A stretch of DNA of 64,000 bases from Punica granatum (GCF_007655135.1 NW_022204168.1:1-64000); one strand, 5' to 3'; counted from the stretch's first letter, positions 25,756 to 37,438 are shown. Program-made: numbers and translations. The notes: generated by a model not told the origin, from the letters alone.

Positions 25756-26267
25756 ATCTCATAGAAATATTCTAGGGGTATATAGATTTTATATCTTTAT
25801 AGATTATGTCATATCTCTATCGATATTCTTGGTTTTAATTTCCTTATCTATAGGAGGAGATATGACCAGATTAGGATTACTTTATGTCTATATATATTCA
25901 TCTTAGTCAATTTTTAATGGAAGGAACATTCATAAAATTGTGAGAGTATTCTCTTTGGTTCTTGAAGAACTAATCGAACTTATCGGAAGTTCCGTGGCGT
26001 TCATCATCGACTTATCAAACGGCTTTCCACCACCGTTTGTGGCGTCTTCATCGACTTATCAAGCGGCTTTCCATTACCGTTTGTGGCGTCTTCCTATATA
26101 CCGAGGTTCTTGTTTCGCATTAAACAACGGGTTGAGGTCAGTTATACCAAGGTTCTTGTTTTTGTAGTAAACAACGGGTCGAGGGTTCGTCATTCAAATC
26201 TGATTGTGGAACGATCTTGGGTTCCTTTAGTTGTCGGGTCTCGTCATTCTTGGCGGGAATCGCATCA
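25560..26267 (+). repeat. 3' LTR of the CRM-like element (708 bp)
   Basis: TGATGC...GCATCA, with five single-base differences from the 5' LTR over the 708 aligned bases (about 0.7 percent, counted by eye). It lacks 99 bp found in the 5' LTR. The missing block is flanked by ATTTG in the longer copy, which points to a deletion by short-repeat recombination or template slippage. The 44-bp internal duplication lies at 26005-26092. Confidence 0.95.
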
Positions 26268-26272
26268 TAGCC
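26268..26272. repeat. Target-site duplication TAGCC, right copy
   Basis: It matches the TAGCC at 19508-19512. The host LTR sequence resumes at once (CGATGTACGAGGAAAAG; the relative at 42530 reads CGTTGCAAGAGGAAAAG). Confidence 0.95.
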
Positions 26273-28347
26273 TCGATGTACGAGGAAAAGAGTCGGGGAA
26301 GCGGCCTTGAGAGTCGCAAGACTCGGCTAGAAGCTACGGGTGACGGGACCCCAGAGGTGGCAGCCGCGGCAACTCGGGGAAAACGGGGTCGGCACGCTAG
26401 CTCCGACCACAGCACGGTGCAAGATCGGGCTCGTTGGACTCCTAAGGGACGGGTCTAGACGTTCGTGGACGTCTCGAACGTGCCAAGCCTTAGACAAACC
26501 CGAAACAGTGAGAGAAAGTTCGGTAAAAACACAAAGAGCCCGGTAAAGGAGAAACGATGAAACGGTGGTTGTGCACGGTGGATCGGCCCTCGGACCGTGA
26601 CCACCTCTTCATGGGGGAGGGTGAGGGTTGTGAGGAACCCTTTGAACGTGATGGCACGACTCAGCAAAGTCATGGGGAGGAAAGGCACGTCGTTAGGGCT
26701 CGGATGCGCGCGGGTGACCCACGGGACCCGATTCTCTTCACGGCTGGAATGTGATGTTGGAGGCTTCAAATGGAAAATCTAAGCCCGGAAATGGACTTAG
26801 CGGGTGGGAAATATGTAGGCTAGGGAGTTTGATGATTTTTGGCTTGAGTCGGGTCGGGTGGTTATCGAAATACCGGGCGGTTTTCCGGTAATTTTGGCCG
26901 GTTCCGGCCTTGGCAAGGGCTGGACGGAGGTGAGGGAGAGGGCTGGAGCTTGAGAGGTTTTTGGAGAGAGATTGGCTTGAGAGAGAGTGAAGTTGAAGAA
27001 GTGATTAAGTCTAATGATGAATGAGAACTTATAGGCTTGGCTAATGGCTTGCTTTGAGGATGTTAATTGCGGTTTTGGGGTTTAATGGGGCTGCCGAATT
27101 GGCTTAGGGTGGCTGCCGAAAATTGGAGGTGGATTAGGATGGGGGAATGTCACTTAGAGTGTGGGGGAAGCAAGAGGAGAAGTGATGGGAGGTGATGGAT
27201 GGGTGATAGGAAGTGATGGATGTAAGGGAAATTTGAATTTTGTGGAGGAGGGAGCTTGGAGCCGCCGGGTAAGGGATTTAGCCGCGGCTATTTGCGGCCA
27301 AGCCGCGGCTTGGGGATTGAGCCGAGATCTAGGGTTTGAGCCACGGCTTGGTGGCTTGGCTTGGCTGAGCTGTGGGTCCCATTCGTCTAAGAGAAAAACC
27401 GGGAAAAGCTTGAGACTTGATTGAACGCGCGTCCGATCTCCGATGTCCGATTAATTAATAGATTTGGAATGCATGTACGAAGAGAATTTGAATGAGCCTA
27501 ATATCGCCATATGTCGTGTGAACGGATGTTCTGGTGACTCGGTGCCTCGAGAGTCGGTTTTGCCCTGTTTGGACATTCGGAGTGGAGTTGAGTGTCCCCG
27601 TTCTCTAATCGCTTCCTTGTGCATCTTAATGTCCGTTTCGGTGACCCTTTTGCCTTGTGGGGAATCGTTGACTTGTCGTCCTTAACCGAAGACCGTAGGC
27701 GGGGGGAGACTTAGGGACTTGTGACCGGGGCTTTCTCAGTGTTCCCCAAATGCCTCGAGGTGCTTGGGGATCGCTGCGATCTCTGTTTTCTGTGAATGTG
27801 CCCCGAAGATTCACCGGGAGGCGTTTGCGACCACTGAAACGTCCCTCGGGAAATTTTGTAGAGTTCCGAAAGGTCATCTGAAGCTTGTTTCATGACCCCA
27901 GTGGTCCTTGGGTGCCTGTGGGCTCGTTTCCAGGTGCCGTTTACTCATCAGTGGATCGGGCCCCGGGAGCTCCGTCAGAAAAGGCGTCTGTGAGAGATCG
28001 GGAGTGTCCCAGCTCAAGCAGGATGCTTCCGGAACGCGCCCGGACGTGTCGTTGGTCACTTTGGCACTGAAAGAGATTTTTAGAGTCCCATATTGGGCAC
28101 CTTTCGGTGCTTCAGTGATTCGGTGATGAATAGTGCCGCAGTGCTAGCTCCTGTTGCTTCAGGACTTGTCGTCTGCTTACTCTTCCGATCGCCCTCTCAT
28201 TCTCACCTAGTAGATCCTACTTTCTTTTGTCATTCATATCTCCCTGCCCGCATGTTCGCCTCCGATTGTCGGGTGATGAATAGTAACCCGGGCTTTGGTC
28301 GAGGATTTTCGTGTAGGAAGCCGGTGGGCCAAAATGGGGTGCTGACA
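26273..28347 (-). mobile_element. Giant LTR copy a, right segment with LTR start
   Basis: This is the continuation of 17266-19512 beyond the CRM-like insertion. In minus orientation the LTR starts at 28347, where the plus strand reads CCAAAATGGGGTGCTGACA, the reverse of TGTCAGCACCCCATTTTGG. It is collinear with 42530-44573 (same strand) and with the reverse complements of 35965-39150 and 45114-47210. Together the two segments hold about 4.3 kb of the LTR. GC-skewed stretches such as GCCGCGGCTTG and GGTGATGGATGGGTG give short reading frames that are not genes. Confidence 0.9.
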
Positions 28348-30038
28348 GAATGGACTTAGAGGGTGGGAAATATGTAGGCTAGGAAGTTTGGGGATGTTTG
28401 GCTTAAGTCGGGTCGGGTGGTGATCGGAATACTAGGTGGTTTTCTGTTGATTTTGGCCGGTCTTGGCCACGGGACAGGCTGTGCGAGGATGAGGGGATGG
28501 GCTGGAGATTGAGAGCTTTTTAGAGAGAAGTTGGCTTGAGAGGGAGTGAGAATGAAGAAGTGATTAAGTTTAATGGTGCAAGGGCTTATAAAGGAGAGCT
28601 TAATGGCTTGATTAAGTGAGGCAAAGAGTGATTAAGGCATGTTTAGGGGGCTGCCGAATTTTCAAAAAAGGATTAGGGAGGGGAAATGGTCACTTAGAGT
28701 GTGGGGGAAGCAAGAGGAGAAGTGATGGGAAGTGATGGGAGGTGATGGATGTGAGTGTGTGTAAGAAGATATTTCAAATTTGTGGTGGGGGGAAGCTCTT
28801 GGGGGTTGGAGTTGCTGGCCATGGGATCTAGCCGTGGCTAGGTACGGCTGAGCCGCGACTTGGGGTTGAGCCGTGGCTTGGAGGCTCGCCTTGGCTGAGC
28901 TGTGGGTCTCGTTCGACTAGGGTAAAAGCCGGGAGAAGCTCGATGCTCGATTGGTTACGCGTGTGCATTCCGTGGTTTGTTTGAGCCTTGAATTATTGAT
29001 GCACACACGATTACGATTCAAATGAACTCAATATTGGCACGCCTCCCATGCGGGATTATTCGGGTGTCCTAGAGCTCCAAAGCCGGTTTTGCCTCGTTCA
29101 GGCATTCTAAGTGGAGTTGGCCGTCCTCGTTCTCCGATTACTTCTCTGTGCAGTGTATCGTTCGTCTCGGTGTGCTTTTCGTCCCGTGTGGAACCGTTGA
29201 CCCCGTCATCCTTGTTTGAAAACCAATAGCCAGAGCTGACCTAGGGATCCATGACCAGTGTTTTCTCAGGGCTCTTTGAATGTCTTGAGGTGTTTGGAGA
29301 CCGTTGTGGCTTCAATTTGTCAGGAATGTTATCCGAAGGCTTGTCGAGAGACGTTCGCAACCACTGAAATGTCACTCGGGAGACCTAACTGGCTTGCTTG
29401 GCCCAAGGCGAAATGATTTCCCTAGTCCTAGGAGTTGTAGGGAGTGAGTGGGATGAAGCTCGAACGTCTACTTTCCACCGAACGAGCTCTGGACGCTAGA
29501 TCCCGTTTGAAAGGGTCTTTTTGCCGGGTCGGGACTCACTCGGGAGACCAAGACTAGCCCCGAAAGGCAGTCTGAAACTTGTTCCATGGTCCTGGTGGTC
29601 CTTGGGTGTATGCAGGCCCGTTTCTGGGTGCCGTTTACTTGTCCGTGGATCGGCGCCCCGGGGCCCCGTTAGGAAGGCGTCTGCAAATGTTCGGGAGTGC
29701 TTCGGCTCAGGTAGGAGGCTTCTGAAATACGCTCAGAGGTGCCATTGATCATTTTGGTACCAAGAGAGATTTTTAGGGTCCCATATTGGATATCTTCTGA
29801 CGCTCCGGTGATCCGGCGATGAATACTGCCACAGTGCCGGCTTCCGCCGTTTTGAGGTTTGTTGTTTATCTTCTCTCCTAGCTGGCTTTGTGCTTTCCCT
29901 ATTGGACCTTGCTCCTCTCTCATAGCCCGTGCCCCTAGGCTCGAGCGTTCGCCTCTGATCGCTGGGTCATGGATAGTAACCCGAGCTTTGGTCGGAAGTC
30001 CTCTACTGGAGCTGCTGAACCAAAATGGGGTGCTGACA
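28348..30038 (-). mobile_element. Giant LTR copy a2, partial (first ~1.7 kb of the LTR)
   Basis: The sequence restarts inside the LTR family at ATGGACTTAGAGGGTGGG, equivalent to 26790 in copy a. It runs to an LTR start at 30038 (CCAAAATGGGGTGCTGACA on the plus strand). Copy a therefore appears to have inserted into this older copy. The other half of a2 would lie to the left of copy a, but the satellite occupies that place. No gene is seen. A reading frame at 29521-29748 is derived from the LTR. Confidence 0.85.
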
Positions 30039-32273
30039 CACGTTGGACAAGGGGATTTTCCTATGGGTCCACTCCACTTTTCTTACTGCATATTCCACCG
30101 ATCAATCACATAATGCATCATCTTCTTTGTCATCTCTCACAAGGACACGCTGGTCACAGGCAAAGAACGATACACAGGGTTCACATCTCCCTGAGAATTC
30201 CTCTCGAACCCTTTCCTCATACTTCGACGAAGGAGGTTTCCGACGAATATGTACCCCCCACTAAGCCGAAGACAAAGACAATCGAACAAACCGTTCAACC
30301 TTGACGTGTGCGTCTCCACCGAGATCGAGCGACACCTAGGGGCAAATTGGGCCTTCCCCACTGCAAAGACCCATCACCGACAACATGCAACGACAAGTCC
30401 CGGGGCAGGACACATTCGGCTTCAAGAGTGCCTATCATCCAAGGGGCACCCTCCACGGGAGCGACAATGCACGATCGGGGAGCGGCGATCGCACCAGATG
30501 CCCGACACAGATCACAAAGACCGGGGCATCCTCGTCCAACATTCACGAGAAGCAACCTTGGTCACCCACACTCCTGGGGCAATTTTGTTTTCTTTCTAGA
30601 CAACAGGGGAAAGGACTTGTAAAGTTTGCAAAGACAAAAGACGTGAAATTCGGCTTTCGAGTGCACAAAAATCAGACTTCTGAGAAAACCAACCCTCACA
30701 AAATTGGGCCAGGACAATGAAATACATCATGTCTCCATGGGGCAAAGCAAACAAAAGCGGTCTCGATGATACAAAGTCGAGGAGTTTCAAACAAATACAA
30801 GAGGCACAATACAGACCCCAGCTGCAAAAAAGAAAGAGCGAAAAGACGAGGGAAAAACCCGCCAACAAAGAAGAGAAGAGAGAGCGAAAAGAAGCTGGAA
30901 AAACCCGCCCAAAACGGGGCAACGTCGAGGTTCACCAAAAGCACCAGCGCCCGTAATCCCAAAGAAATAAACAAACCCTGACAAAAAGGGAAGCAGCAGT
31001 CGCAACTCCTCGACGGAAACAGAATACCACGCACTCGGAGGTTGAATCCTTCGGACCCTTCGCCCTTGCAAACTCGAGAGACAAAAAATCGAGCCCGCTA
31101 GGTCGAAAACCCCTTTTTGGGGCCGCCTAGACAAAAGTTAGGGCAAAAGAGAGGCACGACTGAAAATCTTGAGGCGGGCGGTCGTGGCAAAAGGAGAGTT
31201 TATCCCTTTTAGGTTGAGAGGTACGGCTCCAAGGCGGGTGACCGTAGCAAAAGGAGAGTAAAATGAGAGATAAACAAAACAGTCACCATGGGCATTCGCA
31301 CACTGCGCGAACCAGGGATCCCCAAGGGAAATGGCTAGGTTATCTACTCCAACACGATCCCCGATCGGCTCTCCTACCGAACTCAACCGTCCAAGGCAGA
31401 TTCTTCTTCAAGCACGGCGGGCGACCAAGCACGCAATCTAAACAGTTCAAGACAGCCAACACCAATCAAAGGACGGAAGAAAAGGGGGGTACATCTCACG
31501 GCAAGCGTGAACCCGTGTATCCTTTTAGCCTTGGGCAACGTGCTCCCCAAGCTTTCTCTTTTCTCTTTGTCATTGCACAACTCCAAAATGGGTCACAGCT
31601 ACCCTTCAATCGGCTACCACAAAGCCAAAATCCTAGACATTTCTTTCTGGGAGTCTAGTCATAACACTTTGGAAATGACTAGACCGAGGTCTGACCAAAT
31701 TTGAACAAAAATTCCCCATGCGGTTTACAAATGCAGCCGCCCTATGGCACCTTGATGAGAAGGGTCCTAAGCTCACGGGCGTCTCGAACAACCGATAGAG
31801 CCGCTTGGGCACCTTTGAGAACAGGAGCCCCGGAGGCCTCGCATCGGGGCCTCTGAAAGCGGGACCCCCATTCGCATCACCAAAGCAAAAACTCTCCACG
31901 GATCGCCCAGGTGACCCGAAACTGAAGAGCATGCGTCGCAAATACTTCTTTTTACCTGTGCGTACAAATCGCTAGTAATCCCATGACTTACTAATGATGT
32001 TAGGATCACAGGTACAACAAACGCGGGAACTACGGCAGACTCTGATTCCCGATCCCTCAGGGTACGTAGGCGCTCCACCTTGGAGCTTAAGTCCCACATC
32101 ACAAGACCGGGGCATCCCCAACAAACAGGCAACCGCCCCAACAGCAGGACCAGTCTCCGGCAAATCAATTCCTTCACGGCCGCATACCTAATGCCATTGT
32201 CCAACAAATTCTTAATCGTGCGACAAATGGCGATCGACACCAACCACCGCATCCCCACGGCATAACACCCGTG

Positions 32274-32480
32274 ATATTTACTGCTTTCCGGACTTCGTGT
32301 CCAGTACTTCAAGTCCATCTTTACAGTTTTCCGGACTTCGTGTCCACATTTACTACTTTTCGGACTCCACATCCACGGACTTCGCGTCCACATTTACTGC
32401 TTTCCGGACTCCACGTCCACATTTACTGCATTCTGGACTTCGCCTCCACGAACTTCGCGTCCACATTTACTGCTTTCCAC
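32274..32480 (+). repeat. Minisatellite of block-A type, ~29-bp unit
   Basis: About seven degenerate copies of GGACTTCGCGTCCACATTTACTGCTTTCC (given here as two parts: GGACTTCGCGTCCACA and TTTACTGCTTTCC). The reverse complement is nearly identical to block A of the large satellite. The optional 15-bp doubling of the satellite (CACGGACTTCGCGTCC in this orientation) is also present at about 32367-32384 and 32435-32462. Confidence 0.88.
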
Positions 32481-33120
32481 AGGTTTCGGCCTGGCAATTT
32501 ACCGCTTTCCACGGGCTTCGGCCTGGCAACTTATCACTTTCCACGGGCTTCGGCCTGGCAACTTACCGCTTTCCACGGGCTTCGGCCTGGCAACTTACTG
32601 CTTTCCACGGGCTTCGGCCTGGCAAGTTACGGCTTTCCACGGGCTTCGGCCTGGCAATTTACCGCTTTCCTCGGGCTTCGGCCTGGCAATTTATCGCTTT
32701 TCACGGGTTTCGGCCTGGCAATTTACCGCTTTTCAGGCTTCGTCCTGGCAATTTACCGCTTTCCACGGGCTTCGGCCTGGCAATTTACCGCTTTCCACGG
32801 GCTTCGGCCTGGCAATTTACCGCTTTCCAGGGGCTTCGGCCTGGCATTTTACTACTTTCCACGGGCTTCGGCCTGGCAATTTACTGCTTTCCACGGGCTT
32901 CGGCTTGGCAATTTACCGCTTTTCACGGGCTTCGGCCTGGCATTTTACCGCTTTCCACGGGCTTCAACCTGGTAATTTACCGCTTTCCACGGGCTTCGGC
33001 CTGACATTTTACCGCTTTCCACGGGCTTTGGCCTGGCAATTTACCGCTTTCCACTGGCTTCGGCCTAGCAATTTACTGCTTTCCACGGGTTTCGGCCTAA
33101 TAGTTTATTGCTTTCCGTAG
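32481..33120 (+). repeat. Minisatellite of block-B type, 32-bp unit
   Basis: About 20 tandem copies of a 32-bp unit made of GGGCTTCGGCCTGG, CAATTTACCGC and TTTCCAC. The reverse complement resembles block B of the large satellite (GCAGTAAAG...GGCCGAAGCCCG), with differences mainly where the satellite has GTCACTA. The last copies decay toward 33160. Long Phe-rich reading frames across it are repeat translations. Confidence 0.9.
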
Positions 33121-33346
33121 GCTCCTACCCTGCATGCATAGCTTTGCGGGCTCAGGCCCCTCATCCACCACTTCATAATCTCCACCTCTCAACCATGCCA
33201 CCATGTCGTGACAGGTCCGTGCACTTGCACGGTTTCTCCCACACACCCAAGACGGAGGAACAAACGACTACAGAGAGCGACATCAGGAAGGTAGCCAGGG
33301 CCCAAATGGGTGCTTCTCATGATCTTTGGTTACATCCTCTAATCGA

Positions 33347-33351
33347 GCATG
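33347..33351. repeat. Target-site duplication GCATG, left copy
   Basis: GCATG lies directly outside the LTR end at 33352. The matching GCATG follows the other end at 44574-44578. Confidence 0.9.
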
Positions 33352-35964
33352 TGTGCGCACCCGAATTTAATCTCGTCGGGGCACGCATGGCGTAGCCTAC
33401 GCAACGCGGCTTGGGAGTATCCACCTTCCCGGGGACGCACGACGGACGCACGTGAGAAGGAGTCGCCACTCACTGTTTACGACCCGTAGGTCGAGGGCCG
33501 TTGAGTCGCCCGGGTCTAGGGGTACAAGGTACACCTAAATACTAAGGCAATGGTCGTACGGAACCGGAAATTCCGAATTCGGGGGTTCTATTACGCGCGG
33601 GTCTATATTCCGCACGCCCTTTCGGTACTCTAGTTTGCTAAGCTTGCCGTTTTATTTATTTACCGCGTGATTTAGGGTTGCACTTGACTCGCCCGTTTTG
33701 ACACCGTAAAATCGATTTGATCAAGTTGGGCCAATAATCCGAAAGATGAGTAGGCTTGTGCGTCGAGGAATCGGTTCACTATCTTAGCGTTACAGTTCAT
33801 CGAACCGTGGTTGTCGATTCCTTGCGCGAACCGAGATCACGAGTGTTCGAGCCTACTCATCTCTTGGTAACAATGGACCGACTTGACCGGTTCGACACTC
33901 GGACCTCTCGCTTGCCGATCGGGGATCCTTACAAATGAATGAGTGAATGTACAAATAAAATCCTCGCAATGTTCTCTCGAATATTTACAAAGTATGACTG
34001 AATAAGTAAATGGATCCCGATCGGTTTGCATTGGGCCAATATTCCACTCCAGCTCTCCGTGTATTTTGAATAACCGATAAGTAAATTAAGGCAACGCGGG
34101 CTCAAGGAGCCGGGGGTCGGGTCCGATCATTCCAACGGTTTACAGGAGAACCGGTTGATTTCCACTGTAACCGTTGGACCGATCGAGCTCCCGGGTGATA
34201 TCTAAACCCGTTTCATGCATCCAATCCAAATTGCCTTCCACATAGGCCATATTTGGAGTATGACGGTGAATCGAGGCTAGATCCCATTCCGCACTCGGGT
34301 TGCACGCGCTCAGTGAATTAGGAGGCGTTGGACCTCGTGTTCGATGGTTCGGGGCGTTAGACCCCGTGCAACACGTAATCTATGGGTTCGGGCCCGAACC
34401 GCGACAAATTAGCAAAGATAAGTGGAATACATAAGAAAAATGATAAAACTAACGAAAAACAGACAACAACTGACAAATAGAAGCGAATACAGACAAATGG
34501 TGTATTAGGTCGAGTGTACGTGATTTAATCAGTTATTAACCGGGGTTGATTAACAAACAATGCGTCTATCCTAGGCAAACATAGATGGTGGGCTAGAATA
34601 TGGTTCTAAGCCGATTATGTGTGTGAATTTGTTTTAAGACTCTTATTCAGTGAGGTTACACTGCGGTTTCACCGAATTAGCCAAACTCGTGTTTTGATCC
34701 TAGATTGGAATCTAGCATTCCACCTATCCATCATCTAATGTTTGTTTAAGTCGAATGCACGATTCATCCGGTTCTTCGTGTTTTGTAACTGAAATAAAAT
34801 GTTCACCGCTGAATCTATGATAGGAAGATAGAAACACCGAAAGTGAACGGAATGGGTCGCGCGAATGAAACTCGCACCTGAACGGGTTGCCCTTTCTCGT
34901 TCATAGATCAAGGTGTTTCCAACTCCCTAACGCCTAGGGTATCGGTGAATCAAGGAACGACGGTTATGCCCTTGGATAGTAAAATTGCAATGTTCGTATG
35001 TAAATTGGAGATCGCGTGACACGAAGTAGTCTAAGGAACACTTGCGCGTCTTGACTCGAGCCGCCTCAAATCGGGCTCGGACCCGAATCATAGCGCGCGA
35101 GTACTCGTTAGACGTCAATTCTATTCGTGTTACGTGTCTCGGTATTTTGGAATTGTGATCTTTTAAGGAAAAGGGCATTCTCGCCGTTCCGTGAATCATC
35201 GATGCGTTTACGAATTAATAATCAATTCATCCGATTATTTAGTCCAAGTGGTTTAATTAGCCGAATGATACGTTCCGTTTATCCCATTCGTGGGATTCTT
35301 CGATATTTATTATTTCATGTCGCAGTTACGGTTTTGACGGTTGACTTCCGGATATAACATGTCTAATGAGTAATGAACGTGTAGACAACGATTAAGAGGA
35401 GGCGTAATTACGAACAATTCCAAGGATCGATTTCGGAACAATAGAGGGACCAACCGAGACTCCAAGGAGGTCATGGATGATTCGGCCACCTCTCAAGGAT
35501 GAATGGCCGAATACTCCTTGACCCGATTCGAGTTTCGGTGGGTCTTTCACGTCGTTCCTAATCCCCCCTTGCATGCAACAAACAACATATGCATGAGAAT
35601 AACATATGTTTCATTAGATCGACATCAACACAACACCAATTTACACGAATAAACACGTGAGACATTCAAAAACATCGTATTCACGAAATCAACAAACAAA
35701 CTTAGCTAATTTCACGATAGACTTAGGAGTAATGTGCGGGAATCACGCAGCCTCAAGGAAAGGAGAGCCCAAAGGCTTCGGGCATACCAAGGAGCCTCAC
35801 GGCCCCTATTGCAAGGGGATGGCCGTGGGTTCCTTGGCATGGCCGAACCTTTCTAGAGCTCTCCTTCCTAGATTCCGGATCATTCCCTTCGTTTAATCAC
35901 GTCTTAGCCATGGTCATAATCATATAAAATCGTACAAACACACACGAACGAGGCGTTTAAACGG
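33352..35964 (-). mobile_element. Solo giant LTR 'bm', left half (LTR 3' end)
   Basis: In minus orientation this is the terminal half of a giant LTR. The LTR end on the plus strand reads TGTGCGCACCCGAATT, and no primer binding site lies outside it, which argues for a solo LTR. Landmarks shared with other copies are the CCGAATTCGGGGGTTCTA block, TGGATCCCGATCGG at 34012, and the CCATCATCTAATG and CATAGATCAAGG blocks. It stops at AACGG, where solo LTR c begins, and resumes at 41917. The two halves together give 5270 bp, a full-length LTR for this family. Confidence 0.9.
35960..35964. repeat. Target-site duplication AACGG, left copy
   Basis: AACGG directly precedes the LTR start TGTCAGCACC at 35965. 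An identical AACGG follows the LTR end at 41912-41916. Confidence 0.92.
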
Positions 35965-37360
35965 TGTCAGCACCCCATTTTGGACCACCGGCTTCCTACA
36001 CGAGAATCTCGGACCAAAGCCCGGGTTACTATCCATCGCCTGACAATCAGAGGCGAACATGTGGGCACGGAGACATGCATTACAGGAGAAAAGCAGGGTG
36101 CACTAGAAGGGCAGAGAAGAACCGTCAGAAGAGCAGACAAGCAAGGAACCCCAAAATAACAGAAGCCGACATTGTGGCACTATTCATCGCCGGATCACCG
36201 GAGCGTCAGAAGATATCCAATATGGGACTTTAAAAATCCCTCTTGGTACCAAAATGACTAATGGCACCTCCGAGCGCATTTCAGAAGCCTCCTACTTAAG
36301 CCGGGGCACTCCCGAACATTTGCAGACGCCTTCTTAACGGGGCTCCCGGGACGCCCGATCCACATACAAGTAAACAGCACCTGGAAACGGGCCTGCACGC
36401 ACCCAAGGACCACCAGGACCATGGAACAGGATTCAGACTGCGTTTCGGAGTTCATCTTGGTCTCCCAAGTGGATCCCGACCCGGGAAAAAAATGCCCTTG
36501 TCTACAGAAAGACATAGCCGAAGACCTTTTTAACAAATCGCCAGTGCACGAAATTTGCGCCAATCAATCCCAGGGACCTCAAGGGCTTGGGAGATAAACC
36601 CCGATCGCATTGCATAATCCATTTAGGTTTCCCGAGTACCATTCCGGTAATAAAAGGGCCCCTTTCACGGGGAATCTTGTGCTCATAGCTCATTCGGGGA
36701 AATGTTGACGTCCGAGCTTCACACCACTCACTTCCAACAACTCCTAGGACTAGGGAAATCATTTCGCCTCGGGCCAAGCAAATCAATTAGGTCTCCCGAG
36801 TGACATTTCAGTGGTCCCGAACGCCTCTCGGCAAACCTTCGGGACTCGTTTCTAACGAACGGAGATTGCAGTGGTCTCCGAACACATCAAAACACTTGGG
36901 AAACACTGAGAAAGCCCCGTTCGCGGATTCCTAGGTCATCTCCAGTTATCGATCTCCAGCCAAGGTCAGCGAGTAAACCGTTTTGCTCAATGCGGAAAAT
37001 ACGTCAGTGCGAGCCTTACAACACGCAGAAGTGTAAATAGGCGTCAGAAGCGGACAACTCCGCTCCGATCATCCAAACAGAGCAAAACCGGCTTTCGAGT
37101 CCCCGAGTCATCCGAACATTCGCTTTCAAGAAGCATGTCAATATTAGGCTCATTAAAATCGTATTCGCGCGCACATTGATAATTCGTCGTTCAAGTGAAC
37201 CACAGAAATCAAACGCACGATCAATCGAGCCCCAAGCTTCTTCCGGCTTTCTTTCTAATCAAGTGGGACCCTTGAGCTAGCCAAGCCGAGCCGAGCCAAG
37301 CCAAGCCAAGCCGCAAGCCATGGCTTCTCTCTAGGGGTGGCTAAAAGCAAGCCAACTCTC

Positions 37361-37438
37361 CCCCATCCACCCATTTCAAAATATCTCTTACACACTTCCC
37401 CCCATCCACCCATTTCAAAATATCTCTTACACACTTCC
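37361..37438 (+). repeat. 39-bp tandem duplication in LTR c
   Basis: Two adjacent copies of a 39-bp unit that begins CCCCATCCACCCATTTC and ends CTTACACACTTCC, with no mismatch seen. It explains the repeated KYLLHTS-type translation of one strand. Confidence 0.93.

Larger units (their letters stand above)
19513..26267 (+). mobile_element. Complete Ty3/gypsy chromovirus insertion, CRM-like, coding-defective
   Basis: This is a full structural element. It consists of a 5' LTR (19513-20319), a primer site TGGTATCAGAGC, an untranslated leader, gag, protease, reverse transcriptase, RNase H and integrase in the Ty3/gypsy order, a polypurine tract, a 3' LTR (25560-26267), and a 5-bp duplication TAGCC on both sides. 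The integrase frame runs into the 3' LTR and ends with a basic region containing [10 protein letters not shown]. Both traits resemble CRM-clade chromoviruses, although I see no standard chromodomain. Two frameshifts and two in-frame stops prevent it from making its own proteins. It sits inside giant LTR copy a, so it is younger than that copy. The CRM assignment is inference; Ty3/gypsy is certain. Confidence 0.93.
30039..33351 (+). mobile_element. 3' untranslated internal region of a plus-strand giant retroelement (element g)
   Basis: This is single-copy sequence within the window, lying between LTR copies. I assign it to a plus-strand element because the solo LTR inserted at its right end (TSD GCATG) is followed by GCATG, a polypurine tract and a plus-strand LTR start at 44598. 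It contains no recognisable protein domain. A K/E-rich reading frame at 30717-30956 only reflects A-rich sequence. A pair of related segments, each ending GCAAAAGGAGAGT, lies at 31171-31260. ACCGGGGCATCC occurs near 30522 and again near 32104. The minisatellite at 32274-33120 is described separately. The element's own 5' part is not in the window. Alternative: unrelated filler DNA between insertions. Confidence 0.6.

Noticed and set aside
30020..30060. Purine-rich GGACAAGGGGA beside the LTR start at 30038 as a polypurine tract
   Set aside because: It is on the wrong strand for the minus-oriented LTR a2 and is not adjacent to its start. The real tract for the internal region was found at 44579-44597.
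30717..30956. A Lys/Glu/Arg-rich 79-codon reading frame that could be read as a small nuclear protein
   Set aside because: It covers A-rich untranslated sequence, overlaps other frames of similar composition, and has no conserved motif.
32271..33004. Two Phe/Ser/Arg-rich reading frames of about 235 codons
   Set aside because: Both are translations of the 29- and 32-bp minisatellite in different frames.
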